The position numbers and the translations under genes were made by a program. Positions 43,149 to 51,128 of a stretch of DNA of 64,000 nt are shown in pieces (position 1 is the stretch's first letter; each line of letters begins with the position of its first letter). A model generated the notes under the pieces. The model was given only the letters and a program-made list of their open reading frames with translations, had not been told where the DNA came from and did no database searches. The stretch spans positions 806,001 through 870,000 of the forward strand of contig CAWCVL010000007.1 of assembly GCA_963798985.1 (NCBI GenBank), in the 5' to 3' direction. The DNA is from JACCTU01 sp963798985. Lineage in GTDB: Bacteria; Actinomycetota; Thermoleophilia; Gaiellales; Gaiellaceae.

Positions 43149-44378
43149 GCGCGCACCTGCTCGCGGACGGCAGCCTCGGCGAGCGCGAGCAACTGCTCGT
43201 CGAGCCCCTCAGCGACGACGTCGCTGCCGAGCAGCACGAGGCGCACGCCACGCTCGGCCGCGGCTTCCGCAACGACGTCGATCGCGGCCGCCTTCAACTC
43301 GACGAGGAACGTCTCCGCGTCGACGTGGTCGAGCTCCGCCCGGAGCGCGTCGCGGTCGGCGAGGCTGGAGGACACGTGCCGCACGTCGAGACCTTGCTGC
43401 GCAAGTTCAAAGCGGATCGCCTCGCGCGCGTCTGCGGGTGCCGTTGTGAACACCGCAACCGGGCCCTCGGCGGCGACGGCGGGACGCGGGCGCAGCCGGG
43501 CCTCGAGCACCGGCGCGTCGGTGAGCTCGCGGATTGCCGCGAGCCGACCCGCTCGCCCCGACGACGAGCACGAGGTCGGAGACGAGGATGCGGTACGCGT
43601 TCAGGTAGCCCGTCGCGACCTCGGGCGACTGGCCTCCTCCAACGACGAGCACGCGCTTGCTCGTGTCGATCGGCGGAAACGCCGCCCCGCTCCCCTCGAA
43701 GATCACCAGGTCCGGCGCGCGCTCGGCCGCGAGCGCGGCTCCTTCCCGAACGTTGGAGACGAACGGCGCTCCCGCGAGCCCTCCGCCCGCCCGCCGGCAG
43801 CCGACGGTGACGACGCCCGCGAGCGCGGCATCCTCGAGGTAGTCCGAAGCGGCGTGCCGACCACTCCGCGAGAGCGCGAGCAGATCGTCGACGGTCGGCG
43901 GTGTCTCCGCCACCTCGGGCTGCGCAGGCCCGCCGCGGCCCATTGCAACGACCACGACGTCGTAGCGCTCCGAGAGCACGCGTGCGGTGTGCGCGCCGAC
44001 CGCCGTCTTCCCGACGCGCTTGCCCGTGCCGACGATCCCGATCGACGGAAGGTCGAACGGCTCGAGCACCGGTGGGTCGAAGCGAAAGTCCGCGCCGACG
44101 TACGGCAGCCCGAGCGCGAGCGCACGGCTCGCGAGGCGAAGCCGATCGGGCGGGCCGAGCACCGGCTCGTCCGAGAGGTCGACGACGACCTCCGGGTCGT
44201 GTTCGAGCGCCGCGGCCAGCGAGTCGACGAGCGGCACGCCGTAGTCCTCGCCGCCCCGCAGCTTCTCGGTGCCGCCGACGAGATGAGCCGCGACGAACTC
44301 ATAGGGCAGCTCGTCGAGGGCGTCCTTCACGGTCGAGAGGTAGTGCTCCCCGTCGATGATCGCGAGCGCGCGCTTCAC
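43145..44378 (-). CDS. cpgS: Cyclic 2,3-diphosphoglycerate synthetase, one frame break
   Basis: Forms the intramolecular phosphoanhydride cyclic 2,3-diphosphoglycerate from 2,3-bisphosphoglycerate and ATP, known as a thermoprotective solute and phosphate store in methanogens such as Methanothermus. About 410 residues. IIDGEHYLSTVKDALDEL opens the protein (residues 7-24), HLVGGTEKL at 32-40, VVDLSDEPVLGPPDRLRLAS at 65-84, and the P-loop IVGTGKRVGKTAVGAHTARVL at 115-135. VVVAMGRGGPAQPEV, LVIFEGSGAAFPPIDTSKRVLVVG and a C-terminal CoA-ligase-like domain follow. IDGEHY plus GKRVGKTA plus AMGRGGP is the cpgS pattern. A +1 break lies near 43541-43552; span 3n+1. Head of an operon with pgk2, glpX and DUF59. 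Confidence 0.87.
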
Positions 44379-44446
44379 GGCTGCTCCCGCGGTGAGGGCT
44401 CGTCGCAGGGGCGCGATGGGTGGTGCGAGGCAAGGACGCAGGGAGT

Positions 44447-44467
44447 GCTCGTATCAGTGATACGAGC
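44447..44467. promoter_or_regulatory. Perfect 10-bp inverted repeat upstream of cpgS, candidate operator
   Basis: GCTCGTATCA (44447-44456), central G, TGATACGAGC (44458-44467). It lies 68 bases upstream of the cpgS ATG, in the 160-base gap before that operon, and is AT-richer than its flanks. Placement and symmetry fit a binding site for a dimeric regulator. No T run follows, arguing against a terminator. Confidence 0.55.
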
Positions 44468-44538
44468 GCGACTGAGGACGCCGCATCGCGCCGCCCAGCG
44501 CGCCCCTGGGGCACAGCTCCTTGCCGCGGGAGCGGCCG

Positions 44539-45348
44539 TCATGAGCGGGTCGTGACCTCTCCCTCGATCCGCGCGGTGTACTTCTCGAACGCACGCGTGT
44601 CGGTGGAGAACTGGATGATCTTCTCCTGGCCGTGGAACGGGTACTTGCGCCACACGTCCACGTGAGGACCTGTGACCTCGATCACGTTGTAACAGGGTCG
44701 AGTCTTGCCGCGAAGCCGCAGCGTCGAGACCGTCCCGGCGTTCACCACGAAGATGTCCTCGAGCCGCCAGGCGTACGGCACGTGCTTGTGGCCCGAGAGC
44801 ACGAGGTCGACGTGGGAGCGCTGGAGGCATTCGATCGCGTCGCCGGCGTCGTAGACGACGTTGCGCTCACGACCCGTGCCCGGGACCGGCAGCAAGTGAT
44901 GGTGGAGCGCGAACACGCGAAGCCCCGGCCCTGCACCGTCGAACTGCTCCTCGATCCAGCGGTAGCGCCCGCGCCCGACGTGACCATGATCGAGATCGGG
45001 CTCGGTCGAGTCGATCGCGACGACCGTGCAGTCGTCCACCTTCAGCACCGAGTTGCGGTCGCCGAAGAGATCCTCGAAGTGGACATAGCCGACGTTACGC
45101 GAGTCGTGGTTGCCCGGGATCACGACGACGGACGGGCACTCGATCAGGTCGAGGTACTCGCGCGCCATTCGATACTCCTCCTTGAAGCCGAAGACGGTCA
45201 GGTCTCCCGTGCAGACGACCGCGCGCGGTCCCATCTCGTTGATCTCCGAGATCGCCCGCTCGAGCAGGCTCGGTTGGAAGTGCGGATCGCCGCAGTGCAG
45301 GTCCGAGATGTGCGCGATCGTGTAACCCGCGCGTCCGTCGCTCGCCAT
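44539..45348 (-). CDS. Calcineurin-like metallophosphoesterase (CpdA-like)
   Basis: 269 residues with all metal motifs: ISDLHCGDPH (residues 14-23), CTGDLTVFG, PGNHDSRNVGYVHF, ALHHHLLPVPGTG and LSGHKHVPY. The GDLT..GNHD..GHKH spacing resembles the class III cyclic-nucleotide phosphodiesterase/phosphoserine family. Substrate is not determined; cAMP hydrolysis is possible. Its 3' end is 160 bases upstream of cpgS on the same strand, with the palindrome between them. Divergent from the nuclease-like gene at 45394. Confidence 0.85.
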   Translation of the reverse strand: MASDGRAGYTIAHISDLHCGDPHFQPSLLERAISEINEMGPRAVVCTGDLTVFGFKEEYRMAREYLDLIECPSVVVIPGNHDSRNVGYVHFEDLFGDRNSVLKVDDCTVVAIDSTEPDLDHGHVGRGRYRWIEEQFDGAGPGLRVFALHHHLLPVPGTGRERNVVYDAGDAIECLQRSHVDLVLSGHKHVPYAWRLEDIFVVNAGTVSTLRLRGKTRPCYNVIEVTGPHVDVWRKYPFHGQEKIIQFSTDTRAFEKYTARIEGEVTTRS

Positions 45349-45393
45349 TTTGCAAGTCTAGGGCGTCCGAGGCCGTTGCTACCCTGCTTTCAG

Positions 45394-45759
45394 ATGCCCG
45401 CGGAAACCTGGAATTTCCAGGCATATCGCGGTTCGAAGCCGCCCACGTTCGCGAACCAGGCCGAGGTCGCGTGCGCGCGCGTCCTCGACTACTACGGCAT
45501 CCCGTGGGAGTACGAGCCCCGCACGTTCGTGCTCGAGGAGGAGGAAGGCCGCATCGTCGAGGCGTTCACGCCCGACTTCTACCTCCCGGAGCAGGAGCTC
45601 TACGTCGAGATCACCGTGATGAAGCAGTCCCTCGTGACGCGCAAGAACCGCAAGCTGCGCAAGCTGCGGGAGCGCTACCCCGACGTCAACGTCAAGCTCT
45701 TCTACAAGCGCGACATCTCGCGCCTGGCCGAGCGATACAGACTCGATCTCGCAAGCTAG
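45394..45759 (+). CDS. Possible PD-(D/E)XK nuclease-fold protein
   Basis: 121 residues: SKPPTFANQAEVACARVLDYYGIPWEYEPRTFVLEEEEGRIVEAFTPDFYLPEQELYVEITVMKQ. The pattern is a helix with Glu (EVACARVLDYYG), then EPRTF, PDFYLP and YVEITVMK. It resembles the E..PD..(D/E)xK core of the restriction-endonuclease superfamily; EIT..K would supply the last acidic and basic residues. A basic C-terminus (RKNRKLRKLRERYPDVNVKLFYKRD) follows, as in VSR-like or HVR-type folds. Function unknown. It overlaps the hpt start region. Confidence 0.6.
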   Translation: MPAETWNFQAYRGSKPPTFANQAEVACARVLDYYGIPWEYEPRTFVLEEEEGRIVEAFTPDFYLPEQELYVEITVMKQSLVTRKNRKLRKLRERYPDVNVKLFYKRDISRLAERYRLDLAS

Positions 45760-46274
45760 TCGACCCTCGGGTCGGCGACGTCTACCTCACGCGCCGGGAG
45801 ATCGACGTCCGCGTCCGCCAACTCGGGGACGCGCTCACCCGCGAGTACGAGGGTCGAAACCCGCTGCTCGTCGCGCCGCTCAAGGCGAGCCTCGTCTTCG
45901 TCACCGACCTCTCGCGCGCCCTCGCGGTCGCGCACGAGCTCGACTTCCTCGAGCTTGCTCCCTACGACGCCGCCGGGCCTGGGATCCGCCTCCTCAAGGA
46001 CCTCGACGCCGAGATCGAGGAGCGCGACGTCGTGATCGTCGAGGACGTCGTCGACACGGGGCTCTCGCTCAACTACCTCTGTAAGACGCTTCGCCTGCGC
46101 AGGCCGGCGTCGCTCGCGGTCGTGACGCTCCTCGATCGTCCGTACCGACGGCTCGTCGGGGACCTGCCGATCGCCCACGTGGGCTTCACGGTCCCCGACG
46201 AGTTGTTCGTCGGCTACGGCTTCGACCTGGACGAGCGGTACCGCAACCTGCCGGACCTGCACGTCCTCAAGTAG
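45759..46274 (+). CDS. hpt: Hypoxanthine phosphoribosyltransferase
   Basis: Purine salvage: hypoxanthine or guanine plus PRPP to IMP or GMP. About 171 residues. N-terminal DVYLTRREIDVRVRQLGDALTREYEGRNPLLVAPLKASLVFVTDLSRAL, PRPP-binding VVIVEDVVDTGLSLNYLCKTL, and VGFTVPDELFVGYGFDLDERYRNLPDLHVL, all typical. No ATG, GTG, TTG or CTG precedes the domain in frame. The likely first residue is at GTC 45759 (VDPRVGDVYLT), so either the start is unusual or a base error hides it. The preceding gene's stop overlaps this position. Confidence 0.9.
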   Translation, partial: VDPRVGDVYLTRREIDVRVRQLGDALTREYEGRNPLLVAPLKASLVFVTDLSRALAVAHELDFLELAPYDAAGPGIRLLKDLDAEIEERDVVIVEDVVDTGLSLNYLCKTLRLRRPASLAVVTLLDRPYRRLVGDLPIAHVGFTVPDELFVGYGFDLDERYRNLPDLHVLK

Positions 46275-46422
46275 TTAGCGCCCGGCGCCGGCCGACGAAG
46301 AGGCCGATCAGCCAGAGCACGAAGGCGATGATCGCGACCCAGACCAGGACCTTGACGACGCCGGTGATCCCCAGGACGAACAGGATCAGGATGAGGATCA
46401 GGATCAGCACGAGTGGACTCAT
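46267..46422 (-). CDS. Small membrane protein, 51 residues
   Basis: MSPLVLILILILILFVLG, then ITGVVKVLVWVAIIAFVLWL and IGLFVGRRRALTT: two hydrophobic segments (about residues 3-19 and 23-44) and a basic tail. The open frame runs from ATG 46422 to TGA at 46267, and its 3' end overlaps the convergent hpt stop by eight bases. AGAGGAGCC upstream includes a GAGG-type ribosome site. It resembles small two-helix hydrophobic proteins of Actinobacteria; no family name assigned. Confidence 0.6.
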   Translation of the reverse strand: MSPLVLILILILILFVLGITGVVKVLVWVAIIAFVLWLIGLFVGRRRALTT

Positions 46423-46487
46423 TTGGCTCCTCTATCGGGGGGACTGACGGGGGACGTGATTTCCCGCGGTGACGGGTCGAAAACGCG

Positions 46488-47658
46488 TCAGCCGAGGTAG
46501 CCGAGCGGGTCGACCGGCGACCCGTTCACGCGGACTTCGAAGTGGACGTGCGGGCCGGTGCTGTTCCCCGTCGAGCCCGCATAGGCGATCGTCTGCCCCT
46601 GCGAGACCGTGCTGCCGCTCCCGACCGCGAACGACGAGTTGTGGCCGTAGGCCGTCGCGATGCCGCCTCCGTGGTCGATCACGACGAGGTTGCCGTAGCC
46701 GCCCATCCAGCCGGCGACGATCACCTGTCCCGACGCCGCAGCCGCGACCGGAGTGCCCGTGGGGACGGCGATGTCGATCCCCTCGTGCATCCGTCCCCAG
46801 CGCCAGCCGAAGCCGCTCGTGACCGGGCCCGACACGGGCCAGATGAACCCGCTCGAGGAGGGCACGACCGACGACGAGTACTGCGAGGTCTGGATCCGGG
46901 ACGAGAGCGACGCGCTGACCGCGGCGAGGGCGACGACCTCGTGGAGGTACTCCTCCTTCTGCTGCTGGACGGATGCGAGCGCCTCGCGACGCTCGGCGCT
47001 CGTTCCGGAGAGCGCGTTCTCGCGCGCGACGAGCTGGTCCCTGACCTGGCGCGTCTGCTGCGTGCGGGCGGCGACGGCCTGAGCGACCGCGTAGACCTTC
47101 TTCCGCGTGATCGTCGTGTTCTTCTGCTGCACCTGAATTCGATCCTTCGCCTGACCGACCGACTCGGCGATCCGCTCGTCCTGCGCCGCAAGCTCCTGCG
47201 CGTAGTCGAGCCGCGTCATGAGCTCGCCGAAGTTCGACGAGTTGAGCAGCACGTCGACCGTGCTGAGGCTGCCCGACTGGTAGATCGCGACGATCCGGTC
47301 GCTCAGCCGGTCGATCGCCTGCTCGTGCTGGTCGCGCAGGAAACCGAGCTTCGCCGTCTGGAGGCGCCAGAGCTCGGTGATGCGGGCGAGCCGCTCTCGC
47401 TGCAGCGCGAGATCCTGCTCGAGCAAGGCGAGGTCGGTGGAGACGTCTCCGACCTCCGACTCCAGGGTGCGGATCCTCGCCGTGACGTCGGCGATCTCCC
47501 GCGACAGTCGCTGCTCCTTTGCGCGAACTGCGGCGATCTTGTCCTGCAGACCCGAGATCTTGGAGTCGACGGACTGCTTGCGCGTGACGTTGTCGGCCGC
47601 CGGCCGGCGCGGCGACCAGAAGGGCGAGGAAGAGGAGAGGAAGGACTCGGCGGGCCAC
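46488..47658 (-). CDS. M23 peptidase (murein hydrolase activator-like), one frame break
   Basis: About 390 residues. Signal peptide (VARRVLPLLFLALLVAAPA) and a long coiled coil (DKIAAVRAKEQRLSREIADV..LLEQDLALQRERLARI, then QNTTITRKKVYAVAQAVAAR..). A C-terminal LytM/M23 domain follows, with SGPVTSGFGWRWGRMHEGIDIAVPTGTPVAA, NLVVIDHGGGIATAYGHNSS and the zinc site GPHVHFEVRVNG (HxH) with HEGID (H and D). Coiled-coil-M23 proteins of this layout are EnvC/RipA-like hydrolases or regulators. A +1 break lies near 47594-47606, just after the signal peptide; span 3n+1. Start GTG at 47658. Confidence 0.86.
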
Positions 47659-47735
47659 GCGGGGGCTGACTTCGTCGGGCGCTCGGCTGTCCCTGCCGTG
47701 CGCGGAATCCTGCGTGAGGGTAGCGAATCCTGACC

Positions 47736-48425
47736 CTAGTCGCCGTCCGGAGGCCTGATCTCGGTCGGCTGAACCTGCCTCCGCGCGGCCTGGACGCGCT
47801 CCTGGGCGCTCGTCGCGATCTCCGTGGCCTCTCGCTCGAGGCCGGCGACCCGCTCGTCGAGGGCCGCGACCGCCGCTCGTTCGGCCGCCCCGTCGGCGCC
47901 GCCGTAGACGGCCGCCCCGAACTGGCCCAGGAGCCGCTCGCGTTCGCCCTGGAGCCGCATCGCCTCGTTCCGCCGCCGGACGATCTCCTTGCGCGCCGAG
48001 GAGCGTGTGAGAAACGCCTGCGCCGTGTACCCGGCCCGCGCCCGCGCGGAGTCGACGGCACCGATCGAGGCGGTGACGATCGGCGTGTCCGGCTTCCGGC
48101 GGCCGGCCTCGAGGAAGCCTGCCGCGAAGAGGAGCGCGAGCCCGAGCAACACGAGCCCGCCCACCCAGTTCCCGATCGCGAGCAGGACGACGGCGACGAC
48201 GAGCAGCACGACGGCGAGCGCGAAGAGAGCGGTCGGGGGCGGAAGCCCGAACCACCGAGGCGTCGCGTGCGCGACGGTCACGGGGACGGGGCCTGTCTCG
48301 TTCGGTGGCACCTCGGCGCGGACGGTGTCACCGCTCTGGACCGGAGTCCCGCACGCCGAGCAGAAGCGTGCTCCTCTCGGGAGCGGTGCGCTGCAGTTGG
48401 CGCAGTTAGCCGGCGGCGCGGACAC
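47736..48425 (-). CDS. Zinc-ribbon membrane protein
   Basis: 229 residues from GTG 48425 (VSAPPANCANCSAPLPRGARFCSACGTPVQ). One zinc ribbon (CANC..CSACG), two hydrophobic helices (TALFALAVVLLVVAVVLLAIG and GLVLLGLALLFAAGFLEAG) and a long cytoplasmic helical tail (ARKEIVRRRNEAMRLQGERERLLGQ). Function unknown. A longer start at 48458 would overlap the upstream ccm gene further. Third zinc-ribbon membrane or soluble protein in the window. Confidence 0.72.
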   Translation of the reverse strand: MSAPPANCANCSAPLPRGARFCSACGTPVQSGDTVRAEVPPNETGPVPVTVAHATPRWFGLPPPTALFALAVVLLVVAVVLLAIGNWVGGLVLLGLALLFAAGFLEAGRRKPDTPIVTASIGAVDSARARAGYTAQAFLTRSSARKEIVRRRNEAMRLQGERERLLGQFGAAVYGGADGAAERAAVAALDERVAGLEREATEIATSAQERVQAARRQVQPTEIRPPDGD

Positions 48426-48729
48426 GCTCCCTCCCTTCCCCACGCGGCTCGAGCGCACGCCTCGCTTCCGCGACGCGGCGGCGGAGCGGCCCGACGAGCG
48501 TGCGGTAGTCCTTGTCGGAGAGCTTCCCCGTGCGGTGGTCGAACTCGAGCTCGCGGAGCGCGTCCTGTGAACGGTCGCGCTCTTCGATCAGCGCGAGCCG
48601 ACGCAGCTCGAGGCCGTCGGGCTCGGCGAGGCGGTCGACCGGTGCATCGGGCTCGCGCAGGAACGGTGCGGCCACGTAGACGACGACGGCGAGCGCGAGC
48701 AGCGCCCCGAGCAGCAGCCCGACGGTCAT
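48406..48729 (-). CDS. Short CcmI-like cytochrome c biogenesis protein
   Basis: 107 residues. One N-terminal membrane helix (LLLGALLALAVVVYVAAPFL, residues 4-24) then a helical region with LALIEERDRSQDALRELEFDHRTGKLSDKDYRTLVGPLRRRVAEA. The ALRELEFDHRTGKLSD.DY segment is characteristic of the first part of CcmI. It is shorter than CcmI (no TPR), so it may be a minimal version. It overlaps ccmF by four bases (GTGA-type) and the zinc-ribbon gene by about 20 bases. Confidence 0.75.
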   Translation of the reverse strand: MTVGLLLGALLALAVVVYVAAPFLREPDAPVDRLAEPDGLELRRLALIEERDRSQDALRELEFDHRTGKLSDKDYRTLVGPLRRRVAEARRALEPRGEGRERVRAAG

Positions 48730-50705
48730 GCGGGGGCGAGCGCGTAGCGCTCGAGCAACCGCCGCTCCTCGGCGGGGTCAGGCCAGAGCGCGATCAGCGA
48801 ACCGGCGAGAAAGACGAGCCCGGCGAGCCAGATCAGGTTGACGAGCGGGTTGACGAGCGCCTTCAGGCGCACGCTTCCGTCAGGGTTCGAGTTCTCGAGG
48901 ATGACGAAGAGGTCGCCGAGGCTCATGGCGTCCGCGCGGATCGCGGGTTCCGCGGAGACCTGCTGCTCGACGGGGTAGAAGTTCTTGCCCGGCTCGATGA
49001 TCCCGAGGTCCCGCCCGTCGCGCTGCACGGCGACTCGGGCCCGCAACTCACGGGCGTTCGCGCTCATCCGCTCCGTTTTCCCCAGGTACGTGAGCGTGTA
49101 GCCCGCCACCTCGAGACGCTCGCCGCGGTCCAGGCGCCCTTCGCGCACCGTGTCGTAGGCCGAGCCCGCGACCCCGATCGCGAGCAGGACGATCGCCGCG
49201 TGCACGACGTAGCCGCCGTAGCGGCGGCGGTTTCGACCGACGAGCGACGAGAACGCCTGCAGGCGGCTCCCGCCTTCGAGCGAGCGCCGCGCCCGCGTGC
49301 CGCGGACGAACTCGTAGCCGATCGAGCCGAGCACGAAGGCGGAGAAGGTGTACGCGAGCAGCCCGACAGGCGACGAGCCCGCACCGAGCGCGAGCAGAAC
49401 GACCGCGACGGCCGCCGCGATGCCGGCCGGCCAGGCGAACGACGCACCGAGCGAGCGCAGCGACGCGCGCCGCCAGGCCACGAGCGGCGCCAGCCCCATC
49501 AACAGCAGGAGCGGCAGCCCGAAGACGCGCAGGAAGAAGTTGTAGTACGGGCCTGCTACGACGCTGGCCTCGCCGCGCACCGCCTCCGAGAGCAGCGGCC
49601 AGATCACGCCCCAGAGGATCGTCAGGCAAAGCGCGACGAGCAGCAGGTTGTTGTAGAGGAATGTCGCTTCTCGCGAGACGAGCGATTCGAGCCGAGTGCG
49701 CGAGCGAAGGAGCGGCAGGCGCAAGAACACGAGCGCGATCGAAAGCGTGAGCACCAGCACGATGAAACCGAGGAACCACGGGCCGATCGAGCTCTCGGTG
49801 AACGAGTGGATCGAGTCGAGGATCCCGGAGCGCGTCAGGAACGTCCCGAAGAGCGACAGCCCGAACGCGAGGATGACGAGCAGCAGGTTCCAGACCTTCA
49901 GCATCCCGCGCTTCTCCTGGATCATCACCGAGTGCAGGAACGCGGTCGCTGCGAGCCACGGCATCAGCGCGGCGTTCTCGACCGGGTCCCACGCGAAGTA
50001 GCCGCCCCAGCCGATCTCCTCGTACGCCCACTTCGCACCGAGCAGCTGGCCGACGCCGAGTGCCGTCCAGGCGACGAGCGTCCAGCGCCGGGTCGCGACG
50101 ATCCACGCCTCGTCGGCGCGACGCGCGAGGAGCGCACCCATCCCGAACGCCCACGGGACCGTCAGCCCGACGTAGCCGAGGTAGAGCAGCGGCGGGTGCG
50201 CGACCATGTACGGGTTCTGCAGGCTCGGGTTCAACCCGGCGCCGTTCGCCGGCGCGAGCTGCGTGTCGAACGGGCTCGAGATCGCAACGAGCATGAACGC
50301 GAAGAACACCGCGACGAGCGCGAGCGGCGGGACGACCCACGGCAGGAGCTCGGACCGCCGACGTCGCGACGTTGCGACCACGAGCGCGGCGTAGCCCGTG
50401 AGCACGAGCAGCCACAAAAGGAGCGAGCCCTCCTGACCGCCCCAGAAGGCGGAGAGCGTGTAGCCGAGCGGCAGTTGCTCACTCGTCAGCCTCGCGACGT
50501 AGACGAGCGAGAAGTCGTGCCGCACGAGCGCGACGACGAGGACGAGCGAGCCGACGAGCGCGGACGCGAACGCGGCCACGAGCGCGTTCTGCGCGGAGAC
50601 CGCCAACCGACGACGCCGAGCAACGAGCGCCCAGGAGCCCGCGACGAGCGCGTAAAGGCAGAGCCCGAGGCAGACGACGAGTGCCGCGCGGCCGAGCTCA
50701 GCCAT
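48726..50705 (-). CDS. ccmF: Cytochrome c maturation heme lyase subunit CcmF
   Basis: 659 residues, about 15 membrane helices. The tryptophan-rich WWD signature is visible as LGAKWAYEEIGWGGYFAWDPVENAALMPW near residue 225. The HPPLLYLGYVG and FLTRSGILDSIHSFT regions are typical, and a C-terminal periplasmic region (LEVAGYTLTYLGKTERMSANARELRARV) is present. CcmF accepts heme from CcmE and ligates it to apocytochrome c outside the membrane. It lies between ccmE (three bases upstream) and the CcmI-like gene. Confidence 0.94.
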   Translation of the reverse strand: MAELGRAALVVCLGLCLYALVAGSWALVARRRRLAVSAQNALVAAFASALVGSLVLVVALVRHDFSLVYVARLTSEQLPLGYTLSAFWGGQEGSLLLWLLVLTGYAALVVATSRRRRSELLPWVVPPLALVAVFFAFMLVAISSPFDTQLAPANGAGLNPSLQNPYMVAHPPLLYLGYVGLTVPWAFGMGALLARRADEAWIVATRRWTLVAWTALGVGQLLGAKWAYEEIGWGGYFAWDPVENAALMPWLAATAFLHSVMIQEKRGMLKVWNLLLVILAFGLSLFGTFLTRSGILDSIHSFTESSIGPWFLGFIVLVLTLSIALVFLRLPLLRSRTRLESLVSREATFLYNNLLLVALCLTILWGVIWPLLSEAVRGEASVVAGPYYNFFLRVFGLPLLLLMGLAPLVAWRRASLRSLGASFAWPAGIAAAVAVVLLALGAGSSPVGLLAYTFSAFVLGSIGYEFVRGTRARRSLEGGSRLQAFSSLVGRNRRRYGGYVVHAAIVLLAIGVAGSAYDTVREGRLDRGERLEVAGYTLTYLGKTERMSANARELRARVAVQRDGRDLGIIEPGKNFYPVEQQVSAEPAIRADAMSLGDLFVILENSNPDGSVRLKALVNPLVNLIWLAGLVFLAGSLIALWPDPAEERRLLERYALAPA

Positions 50706-50708
50706 GCG

Positions 50709-51104
50709 TTAGCTCGAGCGTTGCTTGGGCGCGTACTTCGAGGGGCACTTCGTGACCATCGTGCCGGGCTCGCCCACGAAGACGCCCTGCCGCAGCCGGC
50801 CGTTCACGCGAAGGTCGCGATCGGCCTTGAACTGGTCGGGCAGCCCGCCCGCGTAGGTCACGGGGACGGTCGCTGTGCCCTCGACGTCGCGGAGCCGGAA
50901 GCGCGTGACCTCCCCCATGGGCTGCACGGAGCCTGGCACGACCTTGCCGCTGAGCACCACGGCTTCGGTGCGCCCCTTGAGCTCGGAGGGCTCCACGGCC
51001 GGCGTACCACCGCCGGCAAACGAGACGTAGACGAGGAAGACCGCGAGCACGGCCGCCACTGACAATGCGAGCACGAGCCGCGCCGGGTTCGACCTCCGGG
51101 CCAC
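50709..51104 (-). CDS. ccmE: Cytochrome c maturation heme chaperone CcmE, Cys-type
   Basis: 131 residues: N-terminal anchor (LVLALSVAAVLAVFLVYVSFAG), then the OB-fold domain VLSGKVVPGSV..RFRLRDVEGTATVPVTYAGGLPDQFKADRDLRVNGRL..FVG. The heme-binding site is CPSKY (Cys120-x3-Tyr124) in TKCPSKYAP, instead of the HxxxY found in Gram-negative model CcmE. The CxxxY form is known from archaea, Desulfovibrio and some Actinobacteria. It is upstream of ccmF, as expected for its heme delivery role. Confidence 0.92.
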   Translation of the reverse strand: MARRSNPARLVLALSVAAVLAVFLVYVSFAGGGTPAVEPSELKGRTEAVVLSGKVVPGSVQPMGEVTRFRLRDVEGTATVPVTYAGGLPDQFKADRDLRVNGRLRQGVFVGEPGTMVTKCPSKYAPKQRSS

Positions 51105-51128
51105 GCCCAGAGTCTAGCCCTCGACTCG

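Noticed and set aside
48267..51062. A 931-codon plus-strand frame opposite ccmF
   Set aside because: Charged, domain-free shadow of the membrane-protein gene ccmF.
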